From Chromobotia macracanthus (lineage: Eukaryota; Chordata; Actinopteri; Cypriniformes; Botiidae), in the NCBI GenBank assembly GCA_036877525.1, contig JAZGTH010000015.1, positions 6,533,001 to 6,597,000 on the forward strand: DNA of 64,000 nucleotides. Direction: 5' to 3'. The position numbers and the translations under genes were made by a program. The notes beneath the pieces are model-generated. The model had not been told where the DNA came from. It worked only from the letters and a program-made list of their open reading frames with translations, and searched no databases. Below are positions 34,901 through 46,715 of this stretch, one piece after another; within the stretch, counting starts at the first letter, position 1; each line of letters opens with the position of its first letter.

Positions 34901-37668
34901 GTCCTAAATGTCTCTGTCTACCTACCTATGGAGGAGACTTTTGCCAGACAGGTGAGTGACCTGTACATCTCATTATACTTCTGTGCAGAAGTATAAGTAC
35001 AGTTTTATAACTGTAGTGTATCAATATAATTATTCTAAATGAGTGTATTCTTGATTGTAAGACAACATTTGGAGAAAGACAATTTAAAACCTTTTCTTTA
35101 TAAATTACAATACCTAGTTTTGCAAATTGCAATGTTGTTTGAAAGCTTTGGATTGTATGAAGTCTTATGAAAGTCACTTACCAGAACCTTTACTCTTTCT
35201 CTTTCTCTGTGGTGGAATAAGCTTCCAACCCCTCCCAATCTGAGACTGTCACAACCTTTAAGAAACAGCTGAAGAGACACCTTTTCTGTCAGCACTCAAC
35301 TTTAGAAGGACATTTTTCTCTACATTTTAATATTGTACATCTGCTGTAGCTTCGGTGCTACTCTAGTTTAATCTTTAAACTAAGCATTAGAAAACTATAA
35401 TTATCCTTGGCCCTGGTGTGATATATTGTCATATATGTTCCTCATTTGTTGCTTTGTGTTAACCCATCTGCAAAATGACTGAATGTAAATCTAAATGTGA
35501 AAAGCAGCTCTTATAACGATCATGGTTCTTGTCTTTCCACGTAAAGATCTAGAACACTGTGAACCAGGCTGGGAAAAGTTCCAAGGGTTCTGCTACAAAC
35601 ACTTCACCAAGCGGCAGAAATGGGAGGTGGCAGAGCAGCACTGTCGCATGTGTGGAGGACATCTGGTCTCTCTTATGTCACCTGAGGAGCAGGAGTTCAT
35701 CAATGGTACATGGTCCAATGACATTCTTAGATGTGGCTCTTCCTGATCTGATTGTTTTGACTTATTAAATGATGGTAAAGATTCAAACACTCAGCCCTGT
35801 TTCCTTATAGAGTCACAAGATCAGGTGCTCACAGAATTTGATAAATTGTAGGACTGTGCTACGAATTCATACAACATTGTTTAAAAGTGGTAAAAGACAT
35901 ACTACTTACTATCTATTGAAATATGCTTGTGGTGTACACCTTGACTCCACATAACTGGATTCTGAACATGATTTATATGATAGCAAAAAAGGTATAGTCA
36001 AAAACATACTTCAAAAATATGTGTGTATTACAGTACATAAAGGAATTCAGAAAAGGACAAGGGTACTTGACATATCATTGAGAGGCCCTGCATTCTGCAG
36101 AACCACTGAGACATTAAAGAACCTGTCATCTTAATGCAAGTGAATGCGGGTTGTGTAAAAGGGTTTGTTATGTACTATATGATGCATCCGGGTGCTAAAC
36201 TGTATTGTTGCACTTTTCTCTTTGCTTAGATAAATACAGGGAGTATCAGTGGACGGGTCTCAATGATAAGACCATTGAGGGAGATTTCCGCTGGTCAGAT
36301 GGGAATCCACTGGTGAGTCAGCTGATAAGCATATGTGAATAAAGCATAAATGTGTACAAAGATCTCACTCAGGGAATGTTCTCATAACGTTGGCCAACAA
36401 AAGTTCTTTTGACGTTATCAAAAAATGTTCCTGCAGTAACGCTAGTTGAATGTTTTTCTACCGTTATATATAATATATCATAAACATTATTTCTGATAAT
36501 AAGAAAATAATTCTAATAATGTTAATACAGCATCTAAAATAACATTTTTAACATTTTTGTTTTAACTACATGTTGGGGAAACATTACAACGTAAAATTGT
36601 TATTTGGGTCTGTGTTTATGACTTTTATGCGTCTCCTATTTTCTCTGTCTCTAACAGCTGTATGAGAACTGGTATCGTGGACAACCAGACAGCTACTTCC
36701 TGTCCGGGGAAGATTGTGTCGTTATGGTGTGGTATGATGATGGACGCTGGAGTGATATCCCCTGTAACTATCAGCTCTCCTATACCTGCAAGAAGGGCAT
36801 TTGTGAGTACAACACCTTCTACAGGAACAGCCCAGCTAACAATTTTAGGTTGTAAGAACATGTCTCTAACATTTCCATTAAGTCACAAAAATACTAAAAA
36901 TGTAATTTAGAAAGTTCTAGGAATGTTCATAATGGCAAGTTTTTTAGATGTTCTATTAACATTATTGCTTGCTCATGAGGACATTATTTAAATATTTTTT
37001 ATTTCCGTGTATATTTTTAAAACATTCCACTAACAACTTAAGAATAACATTTTTGATCTATATATAATGTTAAAAAACATTCTACTTATGTTACTGCAAG
37101 AACTTTTTTGATAACTTTCAGAGAACTTTTAGAGAACTTTCAGAAAATGGGGAGTGGGGGGGTGAGATTCATCATTAATTGGTTTCTCCTCAGCAGCATT
37201 CTGTGGTGAGCCCCCTGTTGTGCTCCATGCTAAGAGGTTTGGACTACGGCAACCAAGATACAAGACGAATTCACAGGTCCGTTACTACTGCCATTCAGGC
37301 TTCATCCAGAGACAGAATCCTGTTATCACATGTCAGAGCAATGGACAGTGGGAGAAACCTCAGATCACATGCACACCAGGTGAGTAACAGTAGCAGATAT
37401 AACAATCATTATATAAGTCAGTCTCGGAATGTTATGATTTATTACACATACTGTTACCACAAACAAGTGGTAATGTGCTTATGTTGCCATAAAGATGTAT
37501 TTTTAGGCTCATGGTACTGTGTTATGTCATTTTCTCACAGTGGGACCTGCATACTCAAATGGAGAAATGGTAACATGGCCCACTGGTCACAAAGAGGAAA
37601 TAGTTACAGAAGATACAACAACTGCAAAAACAACACCGGAGTATTTGGAAATAAAATGGAACTTTTAA
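28973..37668 (+). CDS. bcan: Brevican core protein (lectican proteoglycan)
   Basis: Brevican binds hyaluronan and tenascin-R in brain matrix and perineuronal nets. Coding exons: 28973-29048, 29516-29896, 30354-30528, 30632-30759, 31151-31444, 31812-32798, 33135-34109, 34844-34951, 35547-35705, 36230-36312, 36658-36802, 37194-37379, 37541-37668 (phase-consistent, about 1274 aa). In order: signal peptide (about 1-25); Ig V-type domain (LPCLVS, FYRCEVQHG); link module 1 (DAC, CDAGWLSD, GCFGD, VYCYV); link module 2 (AYC, HCSPGWLADGSVRYP, RCGG, AYCF); an acidic Ser/Thr-rich central region of about 650 residues over two large exons, with several Ser-Gly pairs for chondroitin sulfate (EGSGEE, EASGDHD); one EGF module; a C-type lectin domain over three exons (QPD, WSDIPCN); one CCP/sushi module; and a short tail. 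A single EGF and 1q-type neighbours favour brevican over neurocan. No GPI tail or membrane segment is seen. Confidence 0.92.
29312..29465 (+). repeat. 'AGTTCACCCAAA' repeat, copy 2
   Basis: The best copy of the family: AAAGGGATAGTTCACCCAAAA, then ATGACTTTCTGCTTCTGAGG and AACACAAAAGAAGG. It lies in bcan intron 2. Confidence 0.75.
29984..30270 (+). mobile_element. CCCAGC-family MITE copy 1
   Basis: A decayed left end (GGGTAACAATTTTTAG) is followed by the family body: TTGTAAGAGCG, TTTCCATTAAGTAACA, TTATTTTGAAAGTTCTAGGA. The right end is GAATGTTCCTTGTTAG. It is in the intron between the Ig and link exons of bcan. Confidence 0.75.
30930..31081 (-). repeat. tRNA-derived SINE copy 4
   Basis: Tail 'TTTTGGCAAACACTTTTATCC' and tRNA-like head ending CTACCTATTGAGCTACATGG. 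It lies in bcan just upstream of the second link exon. Confidence 0.75.
31537..31747 (+). mobile_element. CCCAGC-family MITE copy 2
   Basis: Left end ACCCAGCTGACAGTTTTAAATT; right end GCTCCCTGTTAGCTAGGT. Shortened body with the TTAAGTAACAAACATT block. bcan intron before the first large exon. Confidence 0.8.
32230..32410 (+). repeat. Internal protein repeat in bcan central region
   Basis: Two segments, HYQPMPDTNLE and HFQPMPGTNLE, are encoded about 130 bases apart in exon 31812-32798. They suggest a small internal duplication in the fast-evolving glycosaminoglycan-attachment region. Confidence 0.7.
32848..33064 (+). mobile_element. CCCAGC-family MITE copy 3
   Basis: The body is well preserved (AGGTTGTAAGAATGTTTCCC, CATTTCCATAAAGTAAC, GTTCAGAACATCC, TTGGTTATAAGAAC) and the right end reads CCTTCCTGTTAGTTGGGA. 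It lies between the two large bcan exons. Confidence 0.8.
34381..34396 (+). promoter_or_regulatory. Weak CTCF-like site
   Basis: CCATAAGGGGGCGCTA resembles the CTCF core but deviates at two positions. Intronic in bcan. Confidence 0.25.
35080..35505 (+). mobile_element. LINE 3' end fragment 2
   Basis: Frames broken by a shift read WNKLPTPPNLRLSQ and then TFKKQLKRHLF, the C-terminal signature of L2/CR1-type LINE reverse transcriptases. The tail is CTGCAAAATGACTGAATGTA. It lies in the bcan intron between the EGF and lectin exons. Confidence 0.65.
36370..36608 (-). mobile_element. CCCAGC-family MITE copy 4 (inverted)
   Basis: Reverse-orientation copy: GGGAATGTTCTCATAACG at one end, AAAAAATGTTCCTGCAGTAACG inside, and AAAATTGTTATTTGGGT at the other. 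Located in a bcan lectin-domain intron. Confidence 0.7.
36832..37150 (+). mobile_element. CCCAGC-family MITE copy 5
   Basis: Intact left end GCCCAGCTAACAATTTTAGG, then TTGTAAGAACATG and TTCCATTAAGTCAC. The right part holds ATGTTACTGCAAGAAC and degrades before a terminus is reached. It lies in the intron just before the CCP exon. Confidence 0.8.
37191..37199 (+). promoter_or_regulatory. Tandem NAGNAG splice acceptor of bcan CCP exon
   Basis: The intron ends CTCCTCAGCAG|CATTCTGT. Splicing at the first or second AG (exon start 37194 or 37197) keeps the frame and adds or removes one alanine just before the first CCP cysteine (SAFCGEP against SFCGEP). Confidence 0.6.
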
Positions 37669-38136
37669 AAAAAGCAGCATTTGACATAGCATAGCAATAG
37701 CATTTACTTCCTGCATTTTTGTCTATCACATCATGCCTTCATTCCCACAGTGTTCCTTATATAACAGCAGCATTATTTTTATTATATAAGGAAATTTGTC
37801 CTAGTTGAGGTTTTTGAAAAGGCAAATACTGCCAAAGCACAAGGATAATGTTTGGGATCTACACTGGCACAGCTATAACAGGACATAAGAAGGAAAACAG
37901 ATTGTTAACACTCATTATACCCCTCTTGGCTCTTTTTTGCTCCATTTCTCTCTGTTCACACCTGACACTGAATTACATGTTTTGTAATTCTAAGATACAA
38001 TTTACTGTAACCCTCATTTTGCACACAATAAGCACACTTGATAAAAAAGCAACATCCAAACAAAGCTTGTAACTGTTGGACTAAGCAGCCAGCATGTTTC
38101 ATTTCATACTGTTTTTTTCATTTTCTCTCTTTTTTA

Positions 38137-38142
38137 AATAAA
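38137..38142 (+). terminator. bcan polyadenylation signal
   Basis: AATAAA about 470 bases after the bcan stop codon, following a T-rich stretch. It is the first such hexamer I noticed beyond the last exon. Confidence 0.5.
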
Positions 38143-38267
38143 TTATGAGACAAACCTATGGAACAACTCCTGTCTAACCTCAGCTGGTCTGAATCATCAT
38201 TATTGTTTTACACTATAGTCCTGTAGTGCCAAAAAATATATCGGTCATCATCAGCATTCCTCATTTA

Positions 38268-38520
38268 TTCTTAAAGCTGCAATCCTTTCTTTGATTAAAA
38301 ATAAACAAAAGTTATTGAGCAATTACATAACAGTTAAGTGATCAAAACCTTCTCACCAAACCCTGATTCACAACGGTAAGTTTATAATAATGATTTAAAA
38401 TTTGAGCGGTCCAGTTGGATTTAAACATACTTAAAGTACATAAAGTAACCTGCAATTTTATGGAGTAAACAGAGATGGCGGTAGAGAGGCATAAACTGTT
38501 GATTGCAGCTTTAAACATTT
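38268..38520 (+). repeat. Family E repeat, longest copy
   Basis: It begins AAAGCTGCAATCCTTTC and contains GTTATTGAGCAATTACAT and CACAACGGTAAGTTTATA. It ends GAGATGGCGGTAGAGAGGC then GATTGCAGCTTTAA. The two ends carry AAAGCTGCAATC and GATTGCAGCTTT, an inverted pair, so this may be a MITE. Partial copies lie at 19930 and 22160. Confidence 0.65.
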
Positions 38521-41320
38521 ACTTTGTCCTTTGTTTGTCCTCACTTAGACTCATCTGCTAATGCAAGACTCAACTTGAATTCATAGACTAACAGTGACAC
38601 AACATTTGTTTTTAAACTGTGGTCTTAAAGATTCTTAATATACAGGGATATTCTTGTGCTTAAGTGATTGAAAATGCCATAAAAATGAACTAGTGTGCTT
38701 CAAAAGGTTTGTTTTAACATTTTCTTGGAACCACAAGCACATAAGCCATTGTGATCTTGCAGATCGAATTAGGTGAGGCACACCAGCCCATCCTTTGTTT
38801 GCTGATGTATGTCAGAATGTTGGGTCAGTGGAGCTATATGGTGCAGGGAATATACTTCATGCACAAATGTTTTTAAGATGCCAAGTTGTGTTTAGACTGA
38901 GTGTTTATTTGAGCAGACTTCAGACATTCTGCAACATGGTGCTCAGTTTATCAGGTCTGTAGTATAACTGGATGATGGCCATTTTAGACCCATTGCTACT
39001 GTTTGTTTCAGAGATGCATCACTAACAAAATCATGTTTTAGTTTTTGATGGCCTGAAACCAGGAAGTATATCATCATTCCAAGCACATTCCAAGCAATCA
39101 CCATAATTACATTAAAGAGTTAATATGTGCTCACAATTTTCTTTCAGTTAGATTGGAGACTAGTTTGGTGGAACAAAGCTAAATAAAAAAACTTTTGAAT
39201 ATAATGAATGACTGATTAAGAATTATATTAATAATTATTTGTGATAGTTTGGAAACACTGCCTGTGTGTTTAATTTATAAATAATACAAAAGAACATCTG
39301 AAAACCTTATTTATTGTGTATGACATACGTGTTTGGTACATTGCTATAATACAAAAATAAAAAAAAACACAAGCACATGATGATGAAAAATCGCACACAG
39401 CCATCCTGCATGTCGTACACTGCCACCCGGCATAAACCTTCAAAAGATTTTGTACATTTCTCTGAAAACAAAATTATATCTGTCATGTTGCATTTTTAAG
39501 CAAATGTGTCTTGTTTTAAGGATATTTTTACTAGATAACAAATCATAAAATACTGCAGTATAGAGTAGCAGACTCTTGTGTCTTTTTTAAACACAAACAC
39601 AACAGAACTGATTGGGTGTGTCTTTCCTGGTCTGTTGGGGGTAAACAGAAACTCTGTGTTTCCAATGGCCCTTTGTTTTAAACAGAAACAGTTTTACAGT
39701 AAAGATCTCTCAGGTATCTCAAAGCACTAATGTTTCAGTTTACATTTAAGTGCAACAATTATATCATAGATATCAACACTTGACCCAGATATTTGGATTA
39801 TGTTTAGACTGCCAAATGTTGTAGAGATAGTTTAATGAACTCCTGTCTTAAACTTTAATCATGTTTTTGCAACACATCTGACATCAAAATTTGTTAAAGC
39901 CATTATATGCTCAGTCTGTATTCTATTCAAATCGCTATCACCCTGTTTCCTGACCCTTAGTAGTAGAGGTGAAGCAGAAAGCATCAAACTGTTCCTGTGT
40001 TCTGTGACGTGGTCCATAACTTTGCATGCATGGCAGAAGACCTCCAGGATTGGATAATGGACAGCTCCATCATTCAGCCATCCAGCATTATACCAGTCCA
40101 GCTCTTCATTCCAGGCTGCAGAGCAGGACCATACATAAGTCTATCCCTGAATTATACAGGTAGTCACACAGACTCTCATTGTTTCCATGGACTCTCTTCT
40201 GAACAAGATGGATCAAGAAACCTGCACTCAGATGATGGAGTCAGTTTCATATTTTTCGATAGTCATTTAAGACACTGAGGTTGAAAAATGTTTATTTTGT
40301 TGCGTACATATATTAATTGAACTTCAGATGGATGTCTCTGCATGTTGATACGTGTTGTCAGGCAGGATCATTTAGAATATCCCATGCAGATGTTCTGTGT
40401 ACGGATATGTCTGGGCTTTTCCAAACATTGTGATGTTTCAAATGTTTCCTTTAAAGCCATCTGTAAGAAACAAAAGTTAAAGCCTTTGTTTTAATGCAGT
40501 AATAGGCAGTCTATCACTAATGGCTGAGGTTCATCAGGAAATATTAGAACTTACAATACAAATTCACTTCCTATGTGTTTCCGATTATCTCCAAATATGA
40601 TTTGGGTGATTGGATAACCAAGCATTATGGACACCTTTTACCTTGTGATTGGACCACCTGGATGGATGTTAATAATTGGGCACAAAATGTAATTGAACTA
40701 GTCCAGTTGTGCAGTCATGTGAATTTGCATTGGTAAAGAGATGATCACTTTGAACCATATACAATTAGTTAGTCACATTAGTTTATACCAGTTTACACAA
40801 CCAGAACAGAATACAAAGCAGAGCGGGCCACAGTTTGTCCTGCTCCATCAAAAAGTCTTTTTGTCATCTTCAACTCTTTGTGCTTGCAAAAGCCATTGTC
40901 TCAGCTTCTTTCTCCCTCTCTCTTTCTGTCTCTCACAGTCTTTACACCAGAGATGAATTTCAAACCCTCTTGTGTGAATGCTTACTAATTCATATCTGGT
41001 TCTTAACGTTTAGTCGATCACTTTTTTTGTCCCCAACTTCACCTCCCCCCACATACACACATGAACAAACCTGCATGCGTGTACACACGTACCTTAAGCT
41101 CATGTTAACCCAGCCCCTGGGAACTGGGGTTTGAGTCAAGGTTGTGTAGTTCTGATGATGCATGACCATCAGTTAGAAAAGACTCACCCCAGAGAATAAA
41201 CTGTTTTGCCTGACAATGATGTCAAGCCCAAGCTTGTTGTGGCTCAGCACCCCCACTGCCATTCCCTTATACCGTTTTGCTTGGGGTCCCGTTTCTTTCA
41301 AACAAGTTCTATCAGTATTA

Positions 41321-41360
41321 TATTAAGGAAAAGTTCACCCAAAATTGGAACTTCTGTCTT
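41321..41360 (+). repeat. 'AGTTCACCCAAA' repeat, remnant
   Basis: Short 5' remnant (AAGGAAAAGTTCACCCAAAA) of the family seen at 29312. Confidence 0.5.
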
Positions 41361-42874
41361 TGTCCCTAGAGGAACCAACAGGAATTTTCACACGTCTTTC
41401 CTAACAGTCCACTATGACAAAGTTTATTTGAGGAAACTATTTAATTTTAGGTACAGGTCTATATGTGCAAACAAGAACAGATGCGCATTTAGTAGTATTT
41501 GACATGAATGAGTGTAATTAAACTCTAGACTCAAAGAATATACCTAGTCTTGAGAGCTTACCTCTTGGTTTACAGGTTTCATACCCTTATTAACACCCAT
41601 TGTTGATCAGATATCTGTGGGTCTGTCATATCCAAACACATTACCTCTCTCTCTTTCTATGGACGTAGTGTGACAATGTGTACATGTGACACATTGCAGA
41701 ACAGGTTCATTCTATTTGGGGTCAGGCTAAAGTCAAACACTACAGATTTTAAACCCTGATAAAAGCTTTTCAGGTGTAGAGTTGAGTTAGTTGTTGTACT
41801 TTGTCTAAACCTTTGTCTTTGTTTTATGTATGCCTATGTTTAAGAAAACAGAGCTTCTTTATTGCATGTCTTGTTCTCTTTTTTAATACTGCACATCTGT
41901 GAGTGTGTGTGTTGTTTTTTACATTTGGTCCCTACGACGATGGTAAAAGTCACACACACCTACATTGTGGTGACCAGTCAGCAGTCCCCACAAAGGAAAT
42001 TGATTATTAATCATACTAAATGATGCTTTTTTTGGAAAATGTAAAAATGCAAATGAAGGTTTCAGTGAGAGTTAGGGGATAGAATATTCAGTTTGTACAG
42101 TATAGAAGTCATGTCTATGGAAAGTTCCCACAAATCAGAGAAACCTAACGTGTGAGCGCGCGTGCAGTTTTGTAAACGTATGAAAAATTAAATGAATAAA
42201 CCACTTGAATTACAGCAAACAACATCTCTTGAAAGGAACATTTCAGGGCAGTTTATTCTCTTATCAACAGGAATTCTATTCTTTGCAATAGACTTTGCTA
42301 TACCTGCTGACAGCTGACTGATAAGACAAGTTATCTCCACACATTCCTCTATGAATAGCTGTTTCTTTCTCTGCTTGGTCATATGCTCATTGTCTGCCCG
42401 TTGATTGCGATTCTGTGAACAGATTAGCAGTGACTACTGATCAGATAAAATTCTGGAGAGTAGCTGTGTCATTCATTCACATGCAAAGTCTTCAGCGTAA
42501 GAACACACCTGTTCAGGTTTTATCAGGACACACTTATGTGCCTATAAAGGCCCATGATTTACATTGTCCTGAAAACACTGGATCAATAGCTTACCTATAT
42601 GTCCAAATTTTAATTGTGCTTTATGTTATTTTAGAATTCTTTTCTCTGCAGGTGAAATGTTTTCTCAGCTGGGCAAATTCCAAGAAGCCCAAAAACTGAT
42701 TTAAAAAAATAATATCTTAAATGCAGTGCAAGTCACTTTGAAGCAAAGCATCTCTCCAAATGTCCCCACCGCCACCCCTTTGTGAAAGTCAAACCCCTGA
42801 GGGTAAAATTGTTGACATTTTTTCTTTGGAGAATTTTTTAAAGCATGTGTGTTTCAATGTGACAGTCAGGCAGT

Positions 42875-42894
42875 TAGATAGATAGATAGATAGA
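42875..42894. repeat. (GATA)n microsatellite
   Basis: Five tandem TAGA/GATA units. Confidence 0.9.
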
Positions 42895-44085
42895 TCTCTT
42901 TCTCACTCTGTCTTACTCGTTTTCCCTGAATGGAATCTTACACACATACGTCAACGCTCACCTTTTGCTCCCTGAAGCAATGTTCATTCAGGGGGCCTTG
43001 CAGAATACATTCACTGACTAAGGCAAAACTGAGCAACTGTGTGAGAAGGTGAAAAAAAGGAAATAAGTGATTAAACTAGTATTGGTGTATAATAAATGAT
43101 TTAACTATATTAGATATGAATGAATATAGGTGTTTACACTGATATTTATAAGCAATAATTAAAAACGAGTAAAAGTTTTTTACACTCCTAGTCTGAGATT
43201 CGTCAGTCATACCTAACTGTGTTAACTGCAATACCAAATGCCCATTTCCTTATTTCAAACAAGTATACATTCAGGGTCAGTTTCTTCAGAGAGGGACAAC
43301 CTGGAACATCATTCTGGTGGGATAAGGGGGCTTCACACTAAATGCATTATTACCCTGTTGGGTGAATGGGGGCTTTCTGCTTCAATCTGTGTCTGTTATG
43401 TAATTGGCAGGTTCAGTCATGTCCTTATCTTACGTGATCATGGCTGGCGTCTCCTGTAGCTGCTTATGTTACCAATATAACGCTGCTCCCCATCATGTCC
43501 CATCTACACACTGATTATTTGATTGTCTTATCTCTGAAAGATGAAATGGAAAGATCACATGCTCACACTTCACAGCAATCTTCTGCATGCATGGCATGTT
43601 TGGCAGGAATTTCTTCTCGGAATGGGGGATGAGGAGGGGGCTTGTGGAGCCAATGCAATGCTTGAATTTTCCTCATGTACATTATAAATAGTTACATAAA
43701 TTAGATATTTCTATTCACTTACGCTGCAGAAAATGAAACAAATTCCTAAAATATTTTCAAGCAGGAGATTCCGACGAGATTTGAACAAAATGTATAGAGC
43801 TCGTGATCATTTTTTATGCTTCATCTGTGGTTTGGGATGACAGGGATGTTCGGTATTATACTTCGACACAGAGCTGATCTCAAATCAGCTACATCCAATC
43901 AGATGAAATAGGCTAGAGGTTCAACTTGTACTGTGCACCTAAGCATACTTGAAAAAATTCTAGACAAAAGGTGGCTGTTATTAATTCTAGTGTATTTTAT
44001 AGTAACTTTTAAAGTTTAGTTTAGTTTTAGTTTTACGTTTTCTTAAGTTTACGATTCGTTTTCTTTTCAACAATTGTAGTTTCTT

Positions 44086-44187
44086 GCGAGTTAATGGCGC
44101 CAATGACGCGCGCCCCTCCCCCACCCTTCAGTCTCGCGCGAGCCTTATTTGAATAAAACGTTTAACGTCTCCTGTCTGTCACCTGAG
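44086..44187 (+). promoter_or_regulatory. CpG-rich promoter-like segment with a splice donor
   Basis: An isolated CpG-dense patch (GGCGCCAATGACGCGCGCCCC, then GTCTCGCGCGAGCC) stands out from AT-rich surroundings. It is followed by a donor CACCTGAG|GTATGT at 44187/44188. A pyrimidine-rich acceptor at 46635 (CTCTACCTCCAG) upstream of the rhbg ATG could receive it, making this a non-coding first exon of rhbg. That link is an inference. Confidence 0.4.
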
Positions 44188-46635
44188 GTATGTTAAAAAT
44201 GTGTAAAATCACTAACATATAATCAATAACCTTCATATAATTCCGTGTAAATTATACATGATGTGTAAAATGTATTTAATCGCAGAAGATTTAGCGTTTG
44301 TTTGGTAAAAACGTCGAGGTTTAAAAAGGTAACATCTCCCTTATTGTAACCCATTAGCTAATTGGGTTGTCAGCGTGTAGCAGGCCAGTTCTGCGTTTGG
44401 TCTTTTTTTGTATGTGTTTTCATCATATTTTGTACACTTAAAATTTCTAATATGTTGTAGTTACTGTACATTTTAAGGTGAATATACTGAGCTTTAATCT
44501 AAACGACTTCATCGACGGTTCTGTGTGTTAGTTCAGTGCAGAAAGGCTTTCCATTAGGGTGGGTAAGTGCTGTATCTCTAGAGGAGCTTGCTTGCTTTTA
44601 GTCACATTTTAGGAGGTTTTATCCTAAAATCTAGGACCGCGGAAATCACTGTAGATTTCCACAGAAATTGAATGACTATCATTCAGGTTGTTTTATTTAT
44701 CGTTTGCCCCCGTTAAATAAATATTTGTGGTACTTACTGTATGTTTTCAGCTTCCAAAAAGTTGCATTTCTGGTAGTTAGGTATAGTGTAGTTTATTGCA
44801 TGAATTCAGTTTATTGTATGAATGGAAACAAAGACTATAGGTTTATACAGGTTTTAAAGACTATAGATTTTATGTGTAAATTTAACCGAGGAGCTCATTT
44901 CCATTCAAGTTTGAGTTAGGAGAGAAAAGGTGAAATGTTCACCCTTTTGTTTTGTCATGCCCTGGTAACAGTCCTGTCCTTACCCACAGACTGCTGTCTG
45001 ACATCTATGGCTCTTGTTTGTTTACTGTCAATATGAGATGTTTGTTAATTTTTTTCTGACACTTCCAATGTCACTCCCAGTTAATACACAGTAATGGGTT
45101 TAGAAAGTTTTTTTTAGTTTAAGTACAGTGTTTGTTGGTTGATACAGTACAGTAACTTGGTTGATGCAAGTTCTTCCTAAAAACATAATACAAATCATGC
45201 TGTTAGTAGCTATATTTTAATATCTGACTAGTCACAATATTCTGTAAAGGAAATTGGCATGTTTTATTGCATTTATGTACTCAGTGGTGAAAGTTGAAAC
45301 CCACTGTAAGACACTGAAGATCATTTCATGTAAAACAAATATGCCTTTTCTTGCACTTCCCTCTGTCAGGAAGAGAGAAAATCTCATTCCACTGTCATTC
45401 CTTCATGTCAGAAAAACGTGAGATGGTAGAAAAGGGAGACATACAGTTTCTGAATGGCAGTTTAAGTGCACAACAAGTGCAATTGAACTGTTTTTCCCTG
45501 TTCAGTATCAGCTGATGAATGGCTGTGTGTGATAGGACCTGTAGCTGCATGTAAAGGAATTCTGTAGTGCACAAGATCTCAAGATCTTTTAAAAAACTCC
45601 TGCTGGGCTGTTGCTTTGTTTGACTGTGGGATCTCTTGGAAGTGCTTTAATCAGTTTTACAAATTTAGCTACAAGCTTTTACAGAGGCGCCTGTTCCAAC
45701 CCCCTATTCTTGTATTTTGCACAGTCTGTTTGCACCCGAAGCACTGACAGGACTCAGGTTTGACTTGATTTTTGCTGTACCATGAATTTCCCTCTGGTGT
45801 ACACACTGCCAGTTCAGACAAGGAGTGTTGTCTTACTAAAACAGCTGTTGGAATGAGCTTTTAATTGGCTCTGTCATCTTTCTAAGAAACTCAGTAACTG
45901 TGCTTCTTAGAAAGGGTTTGTACACACAATTAGGCAATTATTTGATAATTTGACGCTCTTCAGGTCTTATTTTGAATTCTTTCTCAAAGACATACACAGA
46001 TGAAAACAGCAACAAGAGATCAAAGTTCATGCATTCTTAACCAAAAGAGTCAAACTTGATACTTGAGAGGATTAGCTTGAAATGAGGTTCACTGAAAACG
46101 GCCTAAATACTTTTTAGTACATTTTTGTGACGCTGTTTTTACAACGTGTGGTTTATAAAGCAGTTGTGAATATAGTTGCCTCAAGTGTCTCGTTGACTTG
46201 TTGCTTTTGTCAAGTATCTTGTATGATTAATCACCTCTCGCTGCCTTACACTGTAGATTTCATCTTTCTGCCTTAGGTTATTGGCACAGGTTTTTGCCCT
46301 ACTGTAAAAACATTGCATGAAGAAGTACTTATTATCCCCTTATGTTTTAACTACAAGAGTCAAGAATGGATTAAAGCCATTATAAGTGGCCCTTGCCAGC
46401 TGGAGAGCCGGTTTAGTGGTTTTTCTGTAGTTTATTAATTGTGTTGCATAAACATCACAGTGTAAATGAGTGTCTTTGCGCTCCTCATAAGCAAACAAGG
46501 TGAGGGCGGAGCCCAAAAACTCCTGCAAATCAGCAGACCTGAGAGAGCAGGTGGGTGTTAACAAGCTCATCAAGTAGGCAAACTAACAGTAAAAAGAGTT
46601 GTGTCAGCTGATGTAGTCTTGCACTCTACCTCCAG
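44188..46635. other. DNA upstream of rhbg (possible 5' UTR intron)
   Basis: No coding sequence or shared repeat family recognised. It is intron if the CpG-rich patch at 44.1 kb is the first exon of rhbg, otherwise proximal upstream DNA. Confidence 0.4.
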
Positions 46636-46715
46636 ACCCCATCAGACCCTGTGCCACACTCCAGAAGAGTGAAGGTGATAGAGAGTGAGCAACAGATACT
46701 GAGAGAGAAATCACC

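Larger units (their letters stand above)
37669..44085. other. bcan 3' UTR and intergenic DNA
   Basis: A polyadenylation signal AATAAA at 38137-38142 probably ends bcan. Beyond it are a family E repeat (38268-38520), an 'AGTTCACCCAAA' remnant (41321) and a GATA microsatellite (42875). I see no exon of hapln2, nes or crabp2, which flank BCAN in human. Confidence 0.55.

Noticed and set aside
28973..37668. Neurocan rather than brevican
   Set aside because: Only one EGF exon is present, the central region is short, and the neighbours mettl25b, isg20l2 and rhbg fit the BCAN region.
39997..40278. 93-codon open frame downstream of bcan
   Set aside because: No recognisable domain and no splice partner.
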